DNA from: Helianthus annuus
Taxonomy: Eukaryota; Streptophyta; Magnoliopsida; Asterales; Asteraceae
Length of the DNA: 64,000 nucleotides
Direction: 5' to 3'
Assembly (NCBI RefSeq): GCF_002127325.2
Contig: NC_035448.2
Coordinates: forward strand, 89,718,753-89,782,752
Within the stretch, counting starts at the first letter, position 1. Every line of letters begins with the position of its first letter. This document shows, one piece after another, positions 1 to 10,304 of this stretch. The notes under the pieces were generated by a model, which ran no database searches, was not told the origin of the DNA, and was given only the letters and a program-made list of their open reading frames with translations. The position numbers and the translations under genes were made by a program.

Positions 1-1454
1 CATTCAATGAATCATGTAAGTCGCGCCAAGAAATCATATCATGCACACAAGACAATTTTCACTATGTAACCATATAACAGTACGCGAGCTCACATACAAA
101 TATCATGACCCAAAATAATTAATTAACGGCCCGGCCCATTGGTGTGCGAGTCTGCACAGTGAAGCCCATTAGTTGCGGGTATAATTGGGTTCTGTTGGGC
201 TTCGCCATGACTCCTGGGCCTGCCGTATCCATCCACAATTTACTTAATTAACCCATTCAAATATTGAGGCTCATGATCAACCACTAACTACACATTACAT
301 ACCTACCTACAAGTCACGTGCAAGAGCAAGATGGCCGGCAATTTATACATGCAATTGGCCCTTGATATAAAATGCTAATATTTTGATTGGACCAACATTT
401 GAACCAATGGTAAGCGACATTCAACCAACACTTGACTCATGAGTTTCAATTATTTACACAAACAATTCATGTGCACTACTAGCATGGTGGCGGCAATTTT
501 CATGACCACCGCATGGTGTCATTGGACCAAAAATATGCCACCATTTTAACTATCCAATCACTAACAACATCATCATACAAATTGGCAGCCTATAAACAAA
601 CAAATTAGAAGTTAACTTTGACTAACACATCCTGACAACACACATGGGGATCTCATGATTACACAAAATATCTTTAACTATCACACATGGCCGCCATTTA
701 TTATATATATATATATATATTTTTTTTAATGAGAATTACAACACATATACATATGGATCGGACATTGCACATGCACAAAAAGACAATAATGGCCGCCCAC
801 ATCTTTTGTTAACTCACACATGATTGGACCGATCATTATCATTAATCAATTAAAGTAGCCACAAATCATGCAATAACAATTTCATGTTTATACGATTTAT
901 CATGCAAGTAACTATCAACTAACATTGATTCCAACTATACACTTAACAAGCAATCATGTAAAGGTTGGACACTAACCGGAATAGAGAAACTAACAGGTCG
1001 ATCGGAAAGAAAGGTTCAAAAGGCTTGCAGTTGCCGTCACTCGGAGAAAGAGGCCCTAGGGTTTTGCGATTAAGCTAAGACGTAAAGTTTGAGAAAAATA
1101 TAACACTGATCCACTACTGGGCCTAAAGCCCAGTTGATTTCGTTGGCCATATATGGCCGAAAATACATGAACATGGGTGTTTTCGTAGGAGGTTGGTTGG
1201 CAAAGTTCCATGTTTAACATACAAATATTTTTCTCATAACATATATTAACAAACATGCAACCCTATATTAGCAAATATGCAACATATCAACAATACACTT
1301 GTGTTGTATATCAAATATAACAAACAAACAAAACGATTTAACGTATTACAACATGTACATTTGTGAAACAAACAAGTTGTGTAAAATAAACAACTTAAAC
1401 CATTAACGTGCAATTAATGCGAAAATGGAAATCTTGAAAACTCGAGTTGTCACA
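1..1454 (-). mobile_element. LTR D (Ty3/gypsy), 5' part, runs off the left edge
   Basis: Read on the minus strand, this begins TGTGACAACTCGAG at 1454, the same 5' end as the other Tekay-type LTRs here, and its first 60 bases resemble the start of the B LTR. An AAACCCTAG motif (plus strand 1056-1064) and a leader splice-donor candidate CCG|GTTAGT (intron start at 976) lie where they do in other copies. The 3' half of the LTR is outside the window. It interrupts the gag frame of element A, and the five bases right of it (CACGT, 1455-1459) would be one target duplication. It is either a solo LTR or the 5' LTR of a minus-strand element to the left. A short TA tract occurs at about 700-722. Its short ORFs are not genes. 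Confidence 0.75.
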
Positions 1455-2268
1455 CACGTGACGTCGGCCAATCTTAATAACATCCAAGATATACAGTGCC
1501 TTGCTCATCGTCTCACGGATCAGGCAGTGGAACAAGACAGGCTGCCAAAACGTATCAGCGCTACTACTGCTACCACCTCAGCAACTACTCCTGCTACTCC
1601 CAGCGACAACAAGAGAAAGTGGGAGGGGGATTCCAGTAAAGGATCAGCTACGGTTCAGTCTCAGATTCAGCAATGCAAGACTGATAACTACCAGAGCCCC
1701 GGTCAGCAGTCTTCTGGTAGTCGCGGGCAGAAAGGGTACCAGGGGAATCATCCCAAGTGCAACAACTGTAACAGACACCACAGTGGCCAGTGCAACAAGG
1801 GTCGTTGCCAGAGGTGTCTCAAGATGGGTCATGAGGCCAAGGATTGTAGGAGCCCACGGCCTGTGACTCAGAACCAGCAGCAGCAGTAGAATCTGCAGAA
1901 TCAGCAGCGAGGAAACCGAGGATGTTTTCAATGTGGTGCTGAAGGTCATTTCAAACGTGATTGCCCCAGCTAAACCAAAACCAGAATCGTAACAACAACA
2001 ACCAGGGCAATGGGAACAACAACAATGGGGGAAACAACAACAACGGTAACGAGGCTCGGGGTCGTGTGTTCGTATTGGGGCAGGGCGATACCAGGAATGA
2101 TCCCAATGTGGTCATGGGTAAGTTTCTTCTCGACGACTTTTACGTTGCTGTTTTATTTGATTCGGGTGCGGATACCAGTTATGTGTCTTTAAAAGTTAGT
2201 CAAATGTTAAAACGTACACCCACACCCCTAAACACCAAACATGTAGTAGAATTAGCTAATGGAAAAAG
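1455..2268 (+). pseudogene. Element A gag to protease, 5' part, broken
   Basis: Plus-strand Tekay-type coding relic, cut on the left by LTR D and on the right by element B. It covers the end of the capsid region (HVTSANLNNIQDIQ), the basic linker with SDNKRKW, a CX2C-type zinc cluster, the knuckle [14 protein letters not shown], a second knuckle [14 protein letters not shown], an Asn-rich linker and the protease start with [10 protein letters not shown]. Breaks: an in-frame TAG at 1887-1889 inside a run of CAG codons, and a one-base deletion near 1967 straight after the second knuckle. The frame stops at 2268 and resumes at 14614, beyond inserted element B. The source gene would bind genomic RNA and form the particle. 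This copy is non-functional. Confidence 0.88.
2264..2268. repeat. Target-site duplication AAAAG, left of element B
   Basis: AAAAG lies directly left of the TGTCACACC end of B and is repeated directly right of B's other end (14609-14613). This is the 5-bp duplication expected from a gypsy integrase. Removing B with one copy rejoins the protease frame of element A. Confidence 0.9.
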
Positions 2269-2559
2269 TGTCACACCCCCAAAATCCACCTGCGGAGTAT
2301 CATCGCTTGGGAGCGTGACTGACCAGGATCAAGCCACCAATCATATCGAACACAGCATTTAATAATAAAAGTAGATCATGTAATTCAACACGACATGATT
2401 GATGTTCAAAACCAAACATTGTTTAAGTAGCGGAAGCATGTAAGTAAACCCAACATAAGTAATAATGTATGAAAAGTCATAAGTGTTTAATTAAGCATTC
2501 ATGATCCATGCTCCACAACGACCTGCTCCTCCCTGTGCAAGCTCCATGTATCTAACGAC

Positions 2560-3022
2560 CTGCAAGGCATGTAACAGAGGATCAACAACTAGTTGAGCGA
2601 GTTCACAGTTTATAGTTCAGCAATTGTAGTAGTATAGTAAGCCTTGTATTTGTTCGTTATGTCATGTATCATATTAGTTCGTATCGCGGCCCTCTAGGCA
2701 TGTATGCGAAGATTAAGTAAAGTTCTCAAGTATTCTAGACTAGGTATATTTGTATCGCGGCCACCCGGCACCTGTGCGAAGTTTAGTAAATAGTTCGCAG
2801 CCTTTCTAGGCATGTGTGCGAAGATCAGTCATAATATCGCGGCCAACCCTGGCGTGTATGCGAAGATCAGTTCAATTAGTATCACTAGTCTAGCAGTATC
2901 TTAACCAATCACCTTCCTCACCCGAGGATCATATCACTACGTTCCATTATAGATAAGTACCAGTAAATAATCAAATCCCATTCCCACCCTGGGAACCCCA
3001 TGCCTTGGCTGTGTGAACTCAC
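2560..3022 (-). other. Candidate leader intron in B 3' LTR
   Basis: On the minus strand the donor CCAG|GTGAGTTCACA is at 3022 and the acceptor TGCCTTGCAG|G ends at 2560, giving 463 bp. A TTGAT branch-like site lies about 25 nt before the acceptor. The donor (3012-3022) can pair with TGTGAACTCGC at 2597-2607. The same layout is in every Tekay LTR here. Splicing itself is an inference. Confidence 0.55.
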
Positions 3023-3181
3023 CTGGGTTTGCTCGGTATGTTATTGCTTCTAGGGTTAATTTGTGTTTAAGTCCGTTGCACACGATCTAAGGTACATTGC
3101 ACATAAATCCACTGTGAGTATTTTACTTTCAATTATGTTTACAACTCTTTGGTGTTTAAATAGTATCATACGGTAATGTAT

Positions 3182-3349
3182 CGCACAGAAACATGTAGTA
3201 TCATTCATTAACACTTAGCATCATATCAGACAGTATCGCATAAGCGTATACAGTAGTGACAGTAGCGCACAGAAACATGTAGTATCATTCATTAACACTT
3301 AGCATCATATCAGACAGTATCGCATAAGCGTATACAGTAGTGACAGTAG
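3182..3349. repeat. 84-bp tandem duplication in B 3' LTR
   Basis: A unit starting CGCACAGAAACATG occurs at 3182 and again at 3266. The 5' LTR of the same element has one copy (from about 13080), so the duplication arose after insertion or is a copying error private to this LTR. Confidence 0.8.
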
Positions 3350-3486
3350 CATGCAGTAGTATATTATAAAGTGCAGCACATACAGTAGTGACAGTAGCAT
3401 CCACTTATTCATTCATGTCTCATCAATAACTCAGGTCATGCTTATCAACACAGAGCACAGACCATATATGTATGCATTACAGAATT

Positions 3487-4090
3487 CGGACAACAACATA
3501 ATCACAAATTTGCACCATTCCTTTACATAAAGGTCGGACATGAATATACAAACAAAGGTCGGACATGTTAGCATTGTAATAAAGATCGGACAAGGAAGTG
3601 GGGACCAAACTCGGACCATACACACTAATAAAGGTCGGACATAGGGGGTTGGGGTAAAAACTCGGACCAAGAGGGTTTTAGGGGTTGAAAGTCGGACATG
3701 GGGGTAACCCCTTTAAAATTCGGACAAGGGAAATGGGACCTCACAACTTCGGACAAGGGAACAACATGAAAGTCAGACCATTTCCTATGTTGAAAGGTCG
3801 GACATGAGATTGTGTTTAAAACTCGGAACTTATGCTTCTTGTATCAAAACTCGGACCAAGGAATCATTAAGAGTTCGGACATAGTGGCATGATAAAAGCT
3901 CGGACCATACATATCCTTAAAGAAGTCAGACCCTATGCTCTCTTTAACCAAAAATTCGGACAATGAACACGTGATGAAAAACTCGGACATGCATGTTTAT
4001 GAACATCGGACCTCTAATGTTCTAGGGATAAAATTCGGGCGAGATGTCCTTGTTATAAACCTCAGACTAACAACAACACAAAACTCAGAC
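3487..4090 (-). repeat. GTCCGA/GTCCGAG motif array (B-type private repeat)
   Basis: About twenty or more copies of TCGGAC or CTCGGAC (sense GTCCGA, GTCCGAG) spaced about 20-40 bp apart in otherwise non-repetitive sequence, between leader donor and inner donor. The other LTR has the array at about 13300-13905. LTR C uses the same motif; the other LTRs use different ones. Confidence 0.85.
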
Positions 4091-4792
4091 AATCACGATT
4101 ACAATTGAAGCAGTTACATCCATACATTCAACAGTTACGTTCTATTGTTCATGCGATCTCAAAACCCTAATTCATATCTGTTTAGAAGTAATCGACACAC
4201 AATCAATATCTCTTCGTATCATACATCAAAATCATCAAGCAATCGATTAAGCACTAGACAAATATCATAATCACAATAACCAGAATCACATTAACAATTA
4301 CAGAACTTAGCATGTGAAGAACTAGGGTTTACATGATCAATCAATCAACAATTAATCACAAACAATGATTAAATCATTACCTTGATTCGATTCTAGATGG
4401 ATTGGTAATCAAACTTGATGCAAAAGACTTGTGAAACCAAGAATGATGAGAAGATGGTTGTAGAGAGGATTAGAGGAGGTGAAAGTACGTGTTTTGATTC
4501 TTTGTGAATGATTATTGAATGATTAGGGAAGGGGATTAGGGTTATGAGTTGTTAAGGTTTCACTATCAACCCTAAACACCCTTAAGTATTATTTATTACA
4601 GTTTCAACACCACATTCCATTATTTGTCAAATCTTTCACAAGTAACACATAACAATGCACAACCACAAAACACTATATTGTATCAAAACGTATACAGTTT
4701 CATAGCAAACCAATTGTGCAAGTAAACAACTAAACAATAACTGAACGTGCAATAAATGTGAAATAGGAATCTTGGAAATTCGAGTTGTCACA

Positions 4793-4803
4793 TTATCCCC
4801 AAC
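4793..4803 (-). promoter_or_regulatory. Polypurine tract of element B
   Basis: On the minus strand AGTTGGGGATAA directly precedes the TGTGACAAC start of the 3' LTR. This is the expected site for plus-strand DNA priming. A conserved dyad (AAATTTCGGGACGAAATTT) lies just upstream in every copy. Confidence 0.75.
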
Positions 4804-4850
4804 TTAAAAGAAATTTCGTCCCGAAATTTGGCATGCGGTTACTGAGGAAG

Positions 4851-7800
4851 CTAGGTAAGTTGTATCGTTTTCTGGTTTTCCTGAGGTGTCACATCATCCC
4901 CCCGTTGATTTGGAATTTCGTCCCGAAATTCCGCAGTAGTAGCTTCTGTCTCAGTAGTGGATGCATTGGTTCCGAATAACTGGGGGTACTTTTCTTTCAT
5001 TTGGTCTTCGCGTTCCCAGGTGTACTCTGGGCCACGTCGGGAGTTCCAACGAACTCGAACAAGAGGGATTCTCTTGTTTTTGAGGACCTTAACATCCCGG
5101 TCCGTGAGTTCAACTGGTTCCTCGACGAACTGCAACCGCTCGTCGATAGTGAGTTCCTTAAAAGGAACTATGAGGGTCTCATCTGACAGGCACTTCTTCA
5201 GATTCGACACGTGAAATACATTGTGAACTGCACCGAGTTCAGCTGGTAGGTTTAGCTTGTAGGCCACTTTGCCTATTTTCTCAATAATCTCAAACGGTCC
5301 GACATACCGCGGATTTAATTTGCCCCATTTGCCAAAACGAACCACACCCTTCCAGGGTGAGACTTTTAGTAAAACCCGGTCCCCGACCTGAAATTCCAAC
5401 GGTTTCCTACGCTTATCCGCGTATGCTTTCTGACGGTCGCGTGCTGCCGCCATGCGTTGTCGTATTTGTGCAATCTTTTCTGTGGCGTCCACTACAATCT
5501 CTGGACCCGTGATCTGACTATCCCCCACCTCTGCCCAACAGAGAGGTGACCGGCATTTACGTCCGTACAATGCCTCGAATGGAGCGGCTTGTATGCTGGT
5601 GTGATAACTGTTATTATACGAAAACTCCACCAAAGGGAGATGCTTTTCCCAGCCGTTGCCGAAATCAATAACACATGCTCGAAGCATGTCTTCAAGAGTC
5701 TGGATCGTTCGCTCAGACTGCCCATCCGTCTGAGGATGATATGCTGTGCTCATGTCTAACCGTGAGCCGAAAGATTTGTGCATCGCTTGCCATAGCTCTG
5801 ACGTGAATCGTGCATCCCGATCCGAAATGATGGAGGTGGGCACCCCGTGCCTCGAAACAACTTCTTTAATATAAACTTCTGCGAGGGTGGAGAACTTATC
5901 CGTTTCCTTTATAGCCAGGAAGTGTGCAGACTTGGTGAGTCGATCCACGATCACCCATATAGTATCATTCCCACGCTGGGATCTGGGTAGGCCTGTAACA
6001 AAATCCATGGAAATTTCTTCCCATTTCCATTGCGGTATCTTGGGTTGCTGAAGTAGGCCCGCTGGTTTTTGATACTCCACTTTGACTTTTGCACATGTCA
6101 AACACTTGCCAACGTAAGTCGCTATGTGGGCCTTCATGCTAGGCCACCAATATGTAGTTCTGATGTCATGATACATTTTATCCGAACCTGGATGTATCGA
6201 GTAGCGAGACTTATGAGCTTCATCCATCACAAGTTCTCGTAGACTGCCGTATAGTGGGACCCAAATACGCCCCGTTACATAATAGGCACCGTCTTCCTTT
6301 TGTTCCAATCGTTGCCTTGAGCCGCGTAAAGCTTCAGCCTTTATGTTTTCTGGTTTCAATGCTTCCACCTGAGCATCTCGTATCTGTGCAGGAAGACTGG
6401 ACTGGATAGTGAGCTGCAAGGCTCGTACGCGTCTAGGTAGAGTGTCCTTTCGACTGAGAGCGTCAGCCACAACATTGGCTTTGCCTGGATGATACTTAAT
6501 CGCGCATTCGTAATCGTTAAGCAGTTCGACCCATCGTCGTTGACGCATGTTCAATTCCTTCTGCTTGAAGATATGCTCGAGACTCCTGTGATCGGTGTAA
6601 ATAGTGCACTTGGTACCGTACAGGTAGTGTCGCCATATCTTAAGCGCGAAAACAACAGCTCCCAGCTCTAAATCGTGCGTCGTGTAATTCCGTTCATGAA
6701 CCTTGAGTTGACGAGAGGCGTAGGCAATAACTTTATCCCGCTGCATCAACACACAACCAAGCCCCTGTATCGATGCGTCACAATAGACCACAAAATCATC
6801 CGTGCCTTCTGGCAATGAGAGAATAGGTGCGCTGCAAAGCCTATCCTTTAGGTACTGGAAAGCGGTTTCCTGGGAATCTCCCCAATGGTAGGTGACACCT
6901 TTCTGTGTCAGTAGCGTAAGCGGCTGTGCGATCTTCGAAAAGTCTTTAATGAATCGCCTGTAGTACCCCGCCAAACCCAAGAATTGGCGTATTTCCGTTG
7001 GTGTACGCGGTGCAGGCCAGTTCCTGATCGAATCTACCTTGGATGGATCGACATGAATCCCATCCCTGTTCACCACATGGCCTAAGAAGTGGACTTCACG
7101 AAGCCAGAAGTCGTATTTAGAAAACTTGGCGTACAGTTGCTCCTTTCGAAGAAGTTCCAAGATAAGGCGTAAGTGCTGCTCATGTTCCTCCTGGCTCTTG
7201 GAGTAGATCAGAATGTCGTCGATGAAGACAATGACGAACTTGTCAAGATAAGGTTTGCACACCCTGTTCATAAGATCCATGAATACTGCAGGCGCGTTCG
7301 TAAGCCCGAAAGGCATGACTAGAAACTCGTAATGGCCGTAGCGAGTTCTGAATGCTGTCTTGGAGACGTCCTCATCCTGGACTCTCAGCTGATGATACCC
7401 TGACCTTAGATCAATCTTGGAATAGTAACTCGACCCTTGCAACTGGTCGAATAAGTCGTCAATACGAGGAAGAGGATAGCGGTTCTTCACTGTGACCTTG
7501 TTCAATTCGCGGTAGTCTATGCACATCCTGAAAGTGCCATCCTTCTTTTTCACGAATAGTACTGGAGCTCCCCAAGGCGAAGAGCTTGGACGAATAAAGC
7601 CCTTATCCAAGAGCTCTTGTAGTTGCTTTGACAGTTCCTCTAGTTCAGTTGGAGCTAATCGATACGGTGCGCGAGCTATAGGTGCTGCTCCTGGGGCTAG
7701 CTCGACTTGGAATTCGACTTGACGATGAGGCGGTAGACCAGGTAAATCTTCAGGAAACACTTGAGGAAATTCGCGTACAATTGGAATATCCTCAATCCTT

Positions 7801-9596
7801 TTCTCTTTCGCCGATGCATCTGTAACAAGTGCCAAAATAGCCGTATGACCCTTTCGTAAACATTTCTGAGCCTTCAGGAAAGAGATGATGCCAACCACTG
7901 CACCACTCTTGTCGCCTTGAACTTCGAGAGGTTCCTTTCCCGTACGAGGAATACGAATGATCTTCTCCTTGCATAGGATCTCCGCTTGCTGCTTGGATAA
8001 CCAATCCATGCCGATGACGATGTCGAAACTACCCAGAACTATCGGAATAAGATCAATCGAGAAGTCCTGACCCGCTAGAACGATGTTACAACCCTTGACT
8101 ACATGCGTGGCTTCTACACTCTTACCATTTGCTAGTTCTACGACATGTTTGGTGTTTAGGGGTGTTGGTGTACGTTTTAACAATTTACTCATTTTCAAAG
8201 ACATATAACTCGTATCCGCACCCGAATCAAACAAAACAGTAACATAAATATCGTCGAGGAGAAACTTACCCATAACGACGTTGGGATCATTTCTGGCATC
8301 ACCCTGCCCCAACACAAACGCACGACCCCTTGCTTCGTTGCCGTTGTTGTTCCCACCATTGTTGTTGTTGTTGTCCTTCCCTTGATTGTTGTTATTGTTG
8401 TTATTGCGGTTCTGGTTTAACTGGGGACAATCACGCTTGAAATGACCTTCAGCCCCACACTGAAAACATCCCCTGTTGCCCCGCTGATGCTGCTGCTGAT
8501 GCTGATACTGGTTCTGTGGAGCTGGTGGTGGGTGTTGCTGATTCTGATTTGCAGGTCGCGAACTCCTGCAGTCTTTAGCTTCATGCCCTAACTTGAGACA
8601 TCTCTGACAACGCTCCTTACGACACCGCCCGCTGTGGTGTCTGTTGCACTTATTACACAGTGGGTGAATTCCCCGATATCCACCCTGCCTCTGACTGCCA
8701 GATGATTGCTGACTCGGATTCTGGTAGTCATTTGTCTTGCGCTGCTGAGACTGAACAGAAACGGATCCCTTACTGGAATCCCCCTCCCATTTTCTCTTGT
8801 TGTCACTGGGAATAGCAGAAGTAGTGACAGCAGTAGTGGTAGCATTGATACGTTTTGGCAGCCTGTTCTGATCCACTGCCTGATCTGTAATACGATGAGC
8901 AAGGCGCTGAATAGCCTGGATATTATCAAGATTAGCCGATGTCACATGGATCTGGATCTCTGGCGCTAACCCCTTGAGATACAACTCAATGCGCTTGACT
9001 GGAGGGTCCACCATAGTTGGACACAGAACAGCCAACTCGTTCGACCTCTTAGTGTAAGCTTCAATCTCTGACCCAGTCATTTTCAAATGATAGAACTCAT
9101 CCTCCAACTTGTGGATGTCTTCTCGAGTGCAGTATTCCCTTTTTATCAGCTCCTTGAAATCATTCCAAGGGGTGGCGTTAGCAGCTGCCAACCCTAAGAA
9201 CTGTACCTGCGCGTTCCACCATGTTAACGCGATTCCTTCCAAAGTACCAGTGGCGTACTTGACCCTGCGAGCCTCAGGGCATTCAAACATTTCGAACACA
9301 GATTCTAGCTTCTCAAACCAATGGAGGAGTCCCACTGCTCCCTCGGTGCCACTGAATGAGCTCGGACGACAGTCCATGAAGTTCTTGAAAGTGCAGACGG
9401 GCTGCTGAGCGTGTTGACCTATCGTGTACGAATAGGACAAAGTTAAATACAAGAGTTAATGTAGGATCTAAAGATCCTAGTGTGAGTCTAAACTGCAGGG
9501 TATACTACCTGCTTGAGCAGCTGCAAGTGCCGCAGCAACTTGTTCATTAACGAAAGCCGTCAACTGGGCTTGTGTCATGTTAATTCGTCCGGCCAT
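4851..9596 (-). CDS. Gag-pol polyprotein of element B, apparently intact
   Basis: Two exons on the minus strand: exon 1 at 9596-9509 (ATG GCC GGA), exon 2 at 9418-4851, together about 1551 residues. A longer open frame starts at a TTG inside the intron, which I do not use. Order seen (approximate residues): capsid 40-190; CX2C cluster and knuckles [14 protein letters not shown] and [14 protein letters not shown] (280-360); protease LFDSGAD (425); RT with [12 protein letters not shown] and FIDDILIYS (570-830); RNase H VVYCDAS and TDHRSLEH (900-1020); integrase HHCC zinc region, then catalytic Asp in ISMDF, Asp in ISDRDARF and Glu in [12 protein letters not shown] (1090-1270); GPY/F-like RYVGPFEI; C-terminal chromodomain [19 protein letters not shown]. 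It makes particle proteins and the enzymes for cDNA synthesis and integration; the chromodomain probably directs insertion to heterochromatin. No frameshift or internal stop seen. Confidence 0.92.
9419..9508 (-). other. Small intron in gag of element B
   Basis: Donor CAAGCAG|GTAGTA and acceptor ACACGATAG|GTCAAC give a 90-bp intron that joins exon 1 (ending in one base of a Gly codon) in phase to exon 2. Matching introns of 87-99 bp are in C, E and G. An AGGATC-TTTA-GATCCT dyad sits inside. RNA evidence is absent. Confidence 0.7.
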
Positions 9597-9902
9597 TGAT
9601 CTTCACATCAAAGGCAACATAAGTGAGAAAGGTTCGTGAATAGTGCGATGACAGAAGAGTGTAAGCACATAGGTGTTCTCAAGCAATAACAAGTAGTGAG
9701 CAAAGTAATGTAAGCATACTACGAACAAAGTTCTACGCAATTCTAGCATGTAGGCAATAAACATAAACCTTATTACCTAGGATGTTGAGTCTTGCACGTG
9801 GAGCGAAGCGTCGTTGTGGATCGTTGAGAGCACTGTTCTGGTTATAGTCTGGTTTTAATAAAAACGTTTTCCCATATTAAAACCAAGTTCTCTATAACCA
9901 AT
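9597..9902 (-). other. 5' untranslated leader of element B
   Basis: About 300 bp between primer site and first gag ATG. It holds a segment conserved in C and E (CTCAACGATCCACAACGACG and the CTACTCGCGAACC-like stretch). No gene seen. It probably contains packaging signals, which is an inference. Confidence 0.6.
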
Positions 9903-9915
9903 GGCTCTGATACCA
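9903..9915 (-). promoter_or_regulatory. Primer binding site of element B
   Basis: Minus-strand TGGTATCAGAGCC, three bases from the end of the 5' LTR. It matches the 3' end of plant initiator-Met tRNA as known for many plant LTR elements. Confidence 0.85.
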
Positions 9916-10287
9916 ATCTGTCACACCCCCAAAATCCACCTGCGGAGTATCACCGCTTGGGAGCGTGACTGACCAGGATCAAGCCACCAATCATATCGAA
10001 CACAACATTTAATAATAAAAGTAGATCATGTAATTCAACACGACATGATTGATGTTCAAAACCAAACATTGTTTAAGTAGCGGAAGCATGTAAGTAAACC
10101 CAACATAAGTAATAATGTATGAAAAGTCATAAGTGTTTAATTAAGCATTCATGATCCATGCTCCACAACGACCTGCTCCTCCCTGTGCAAGCTCCATGTA
10201 TCTAACGACCTGCAAGGCATGTAACAGAGGATCAACAACTAGTTGAGCGAGTTCACAGTTTATAGTTCAGTAATTGTAGTAGTATAG

Positions 10288-10304
10288 TAAGCCTTGTATT
10301 TGTT
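10288..10304. repeat. 17-bp target duplication, left of LINE-1
   Basis: TAAGCCTTGTATTTGTT, repeated exactly at 12537-12553. The uninterrupted LTR copy has it once (from about 2639). The length fits target-primed reverse transcription. Confidence 0.93.

Larger units (their letters stand above)
2269..4792 (-). repeat. 3' LTR of element B
   Basis: About 2.5 kb, starting TGTGACAACTCGAATTTCC (at 4792 on the minus strand) and ending GGGGGTGTGACA (2269). It holds the leader donor AAG|GTAATG (intron start 4380), the GTCCGA motif array, an 84-bp tandem duplication, the conserved GTGAGTTCACA donor helix, the GAACTCGCTCAACT/TTGCAG acceptor block, the GCTTCCGCTA motif and the conserved U5 end. The 79-residue ORF inside recurs in the other LTR only because the LTRs are copies. 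Confidence 0.92.

Noticed and set aside
700..722. TA microsatellite as a possible matrix or origin element
   Set aside because: A short simple repeat within an LTR; nothing else supports a function.
3431..3670. 79-codon minus-strand ORF, identical copy at 13246-13485
   Set aside because: It lies wholly in the GTCCGA array of an LTR. It recurs only because the two LTRs are copies and has no recognisable domain.
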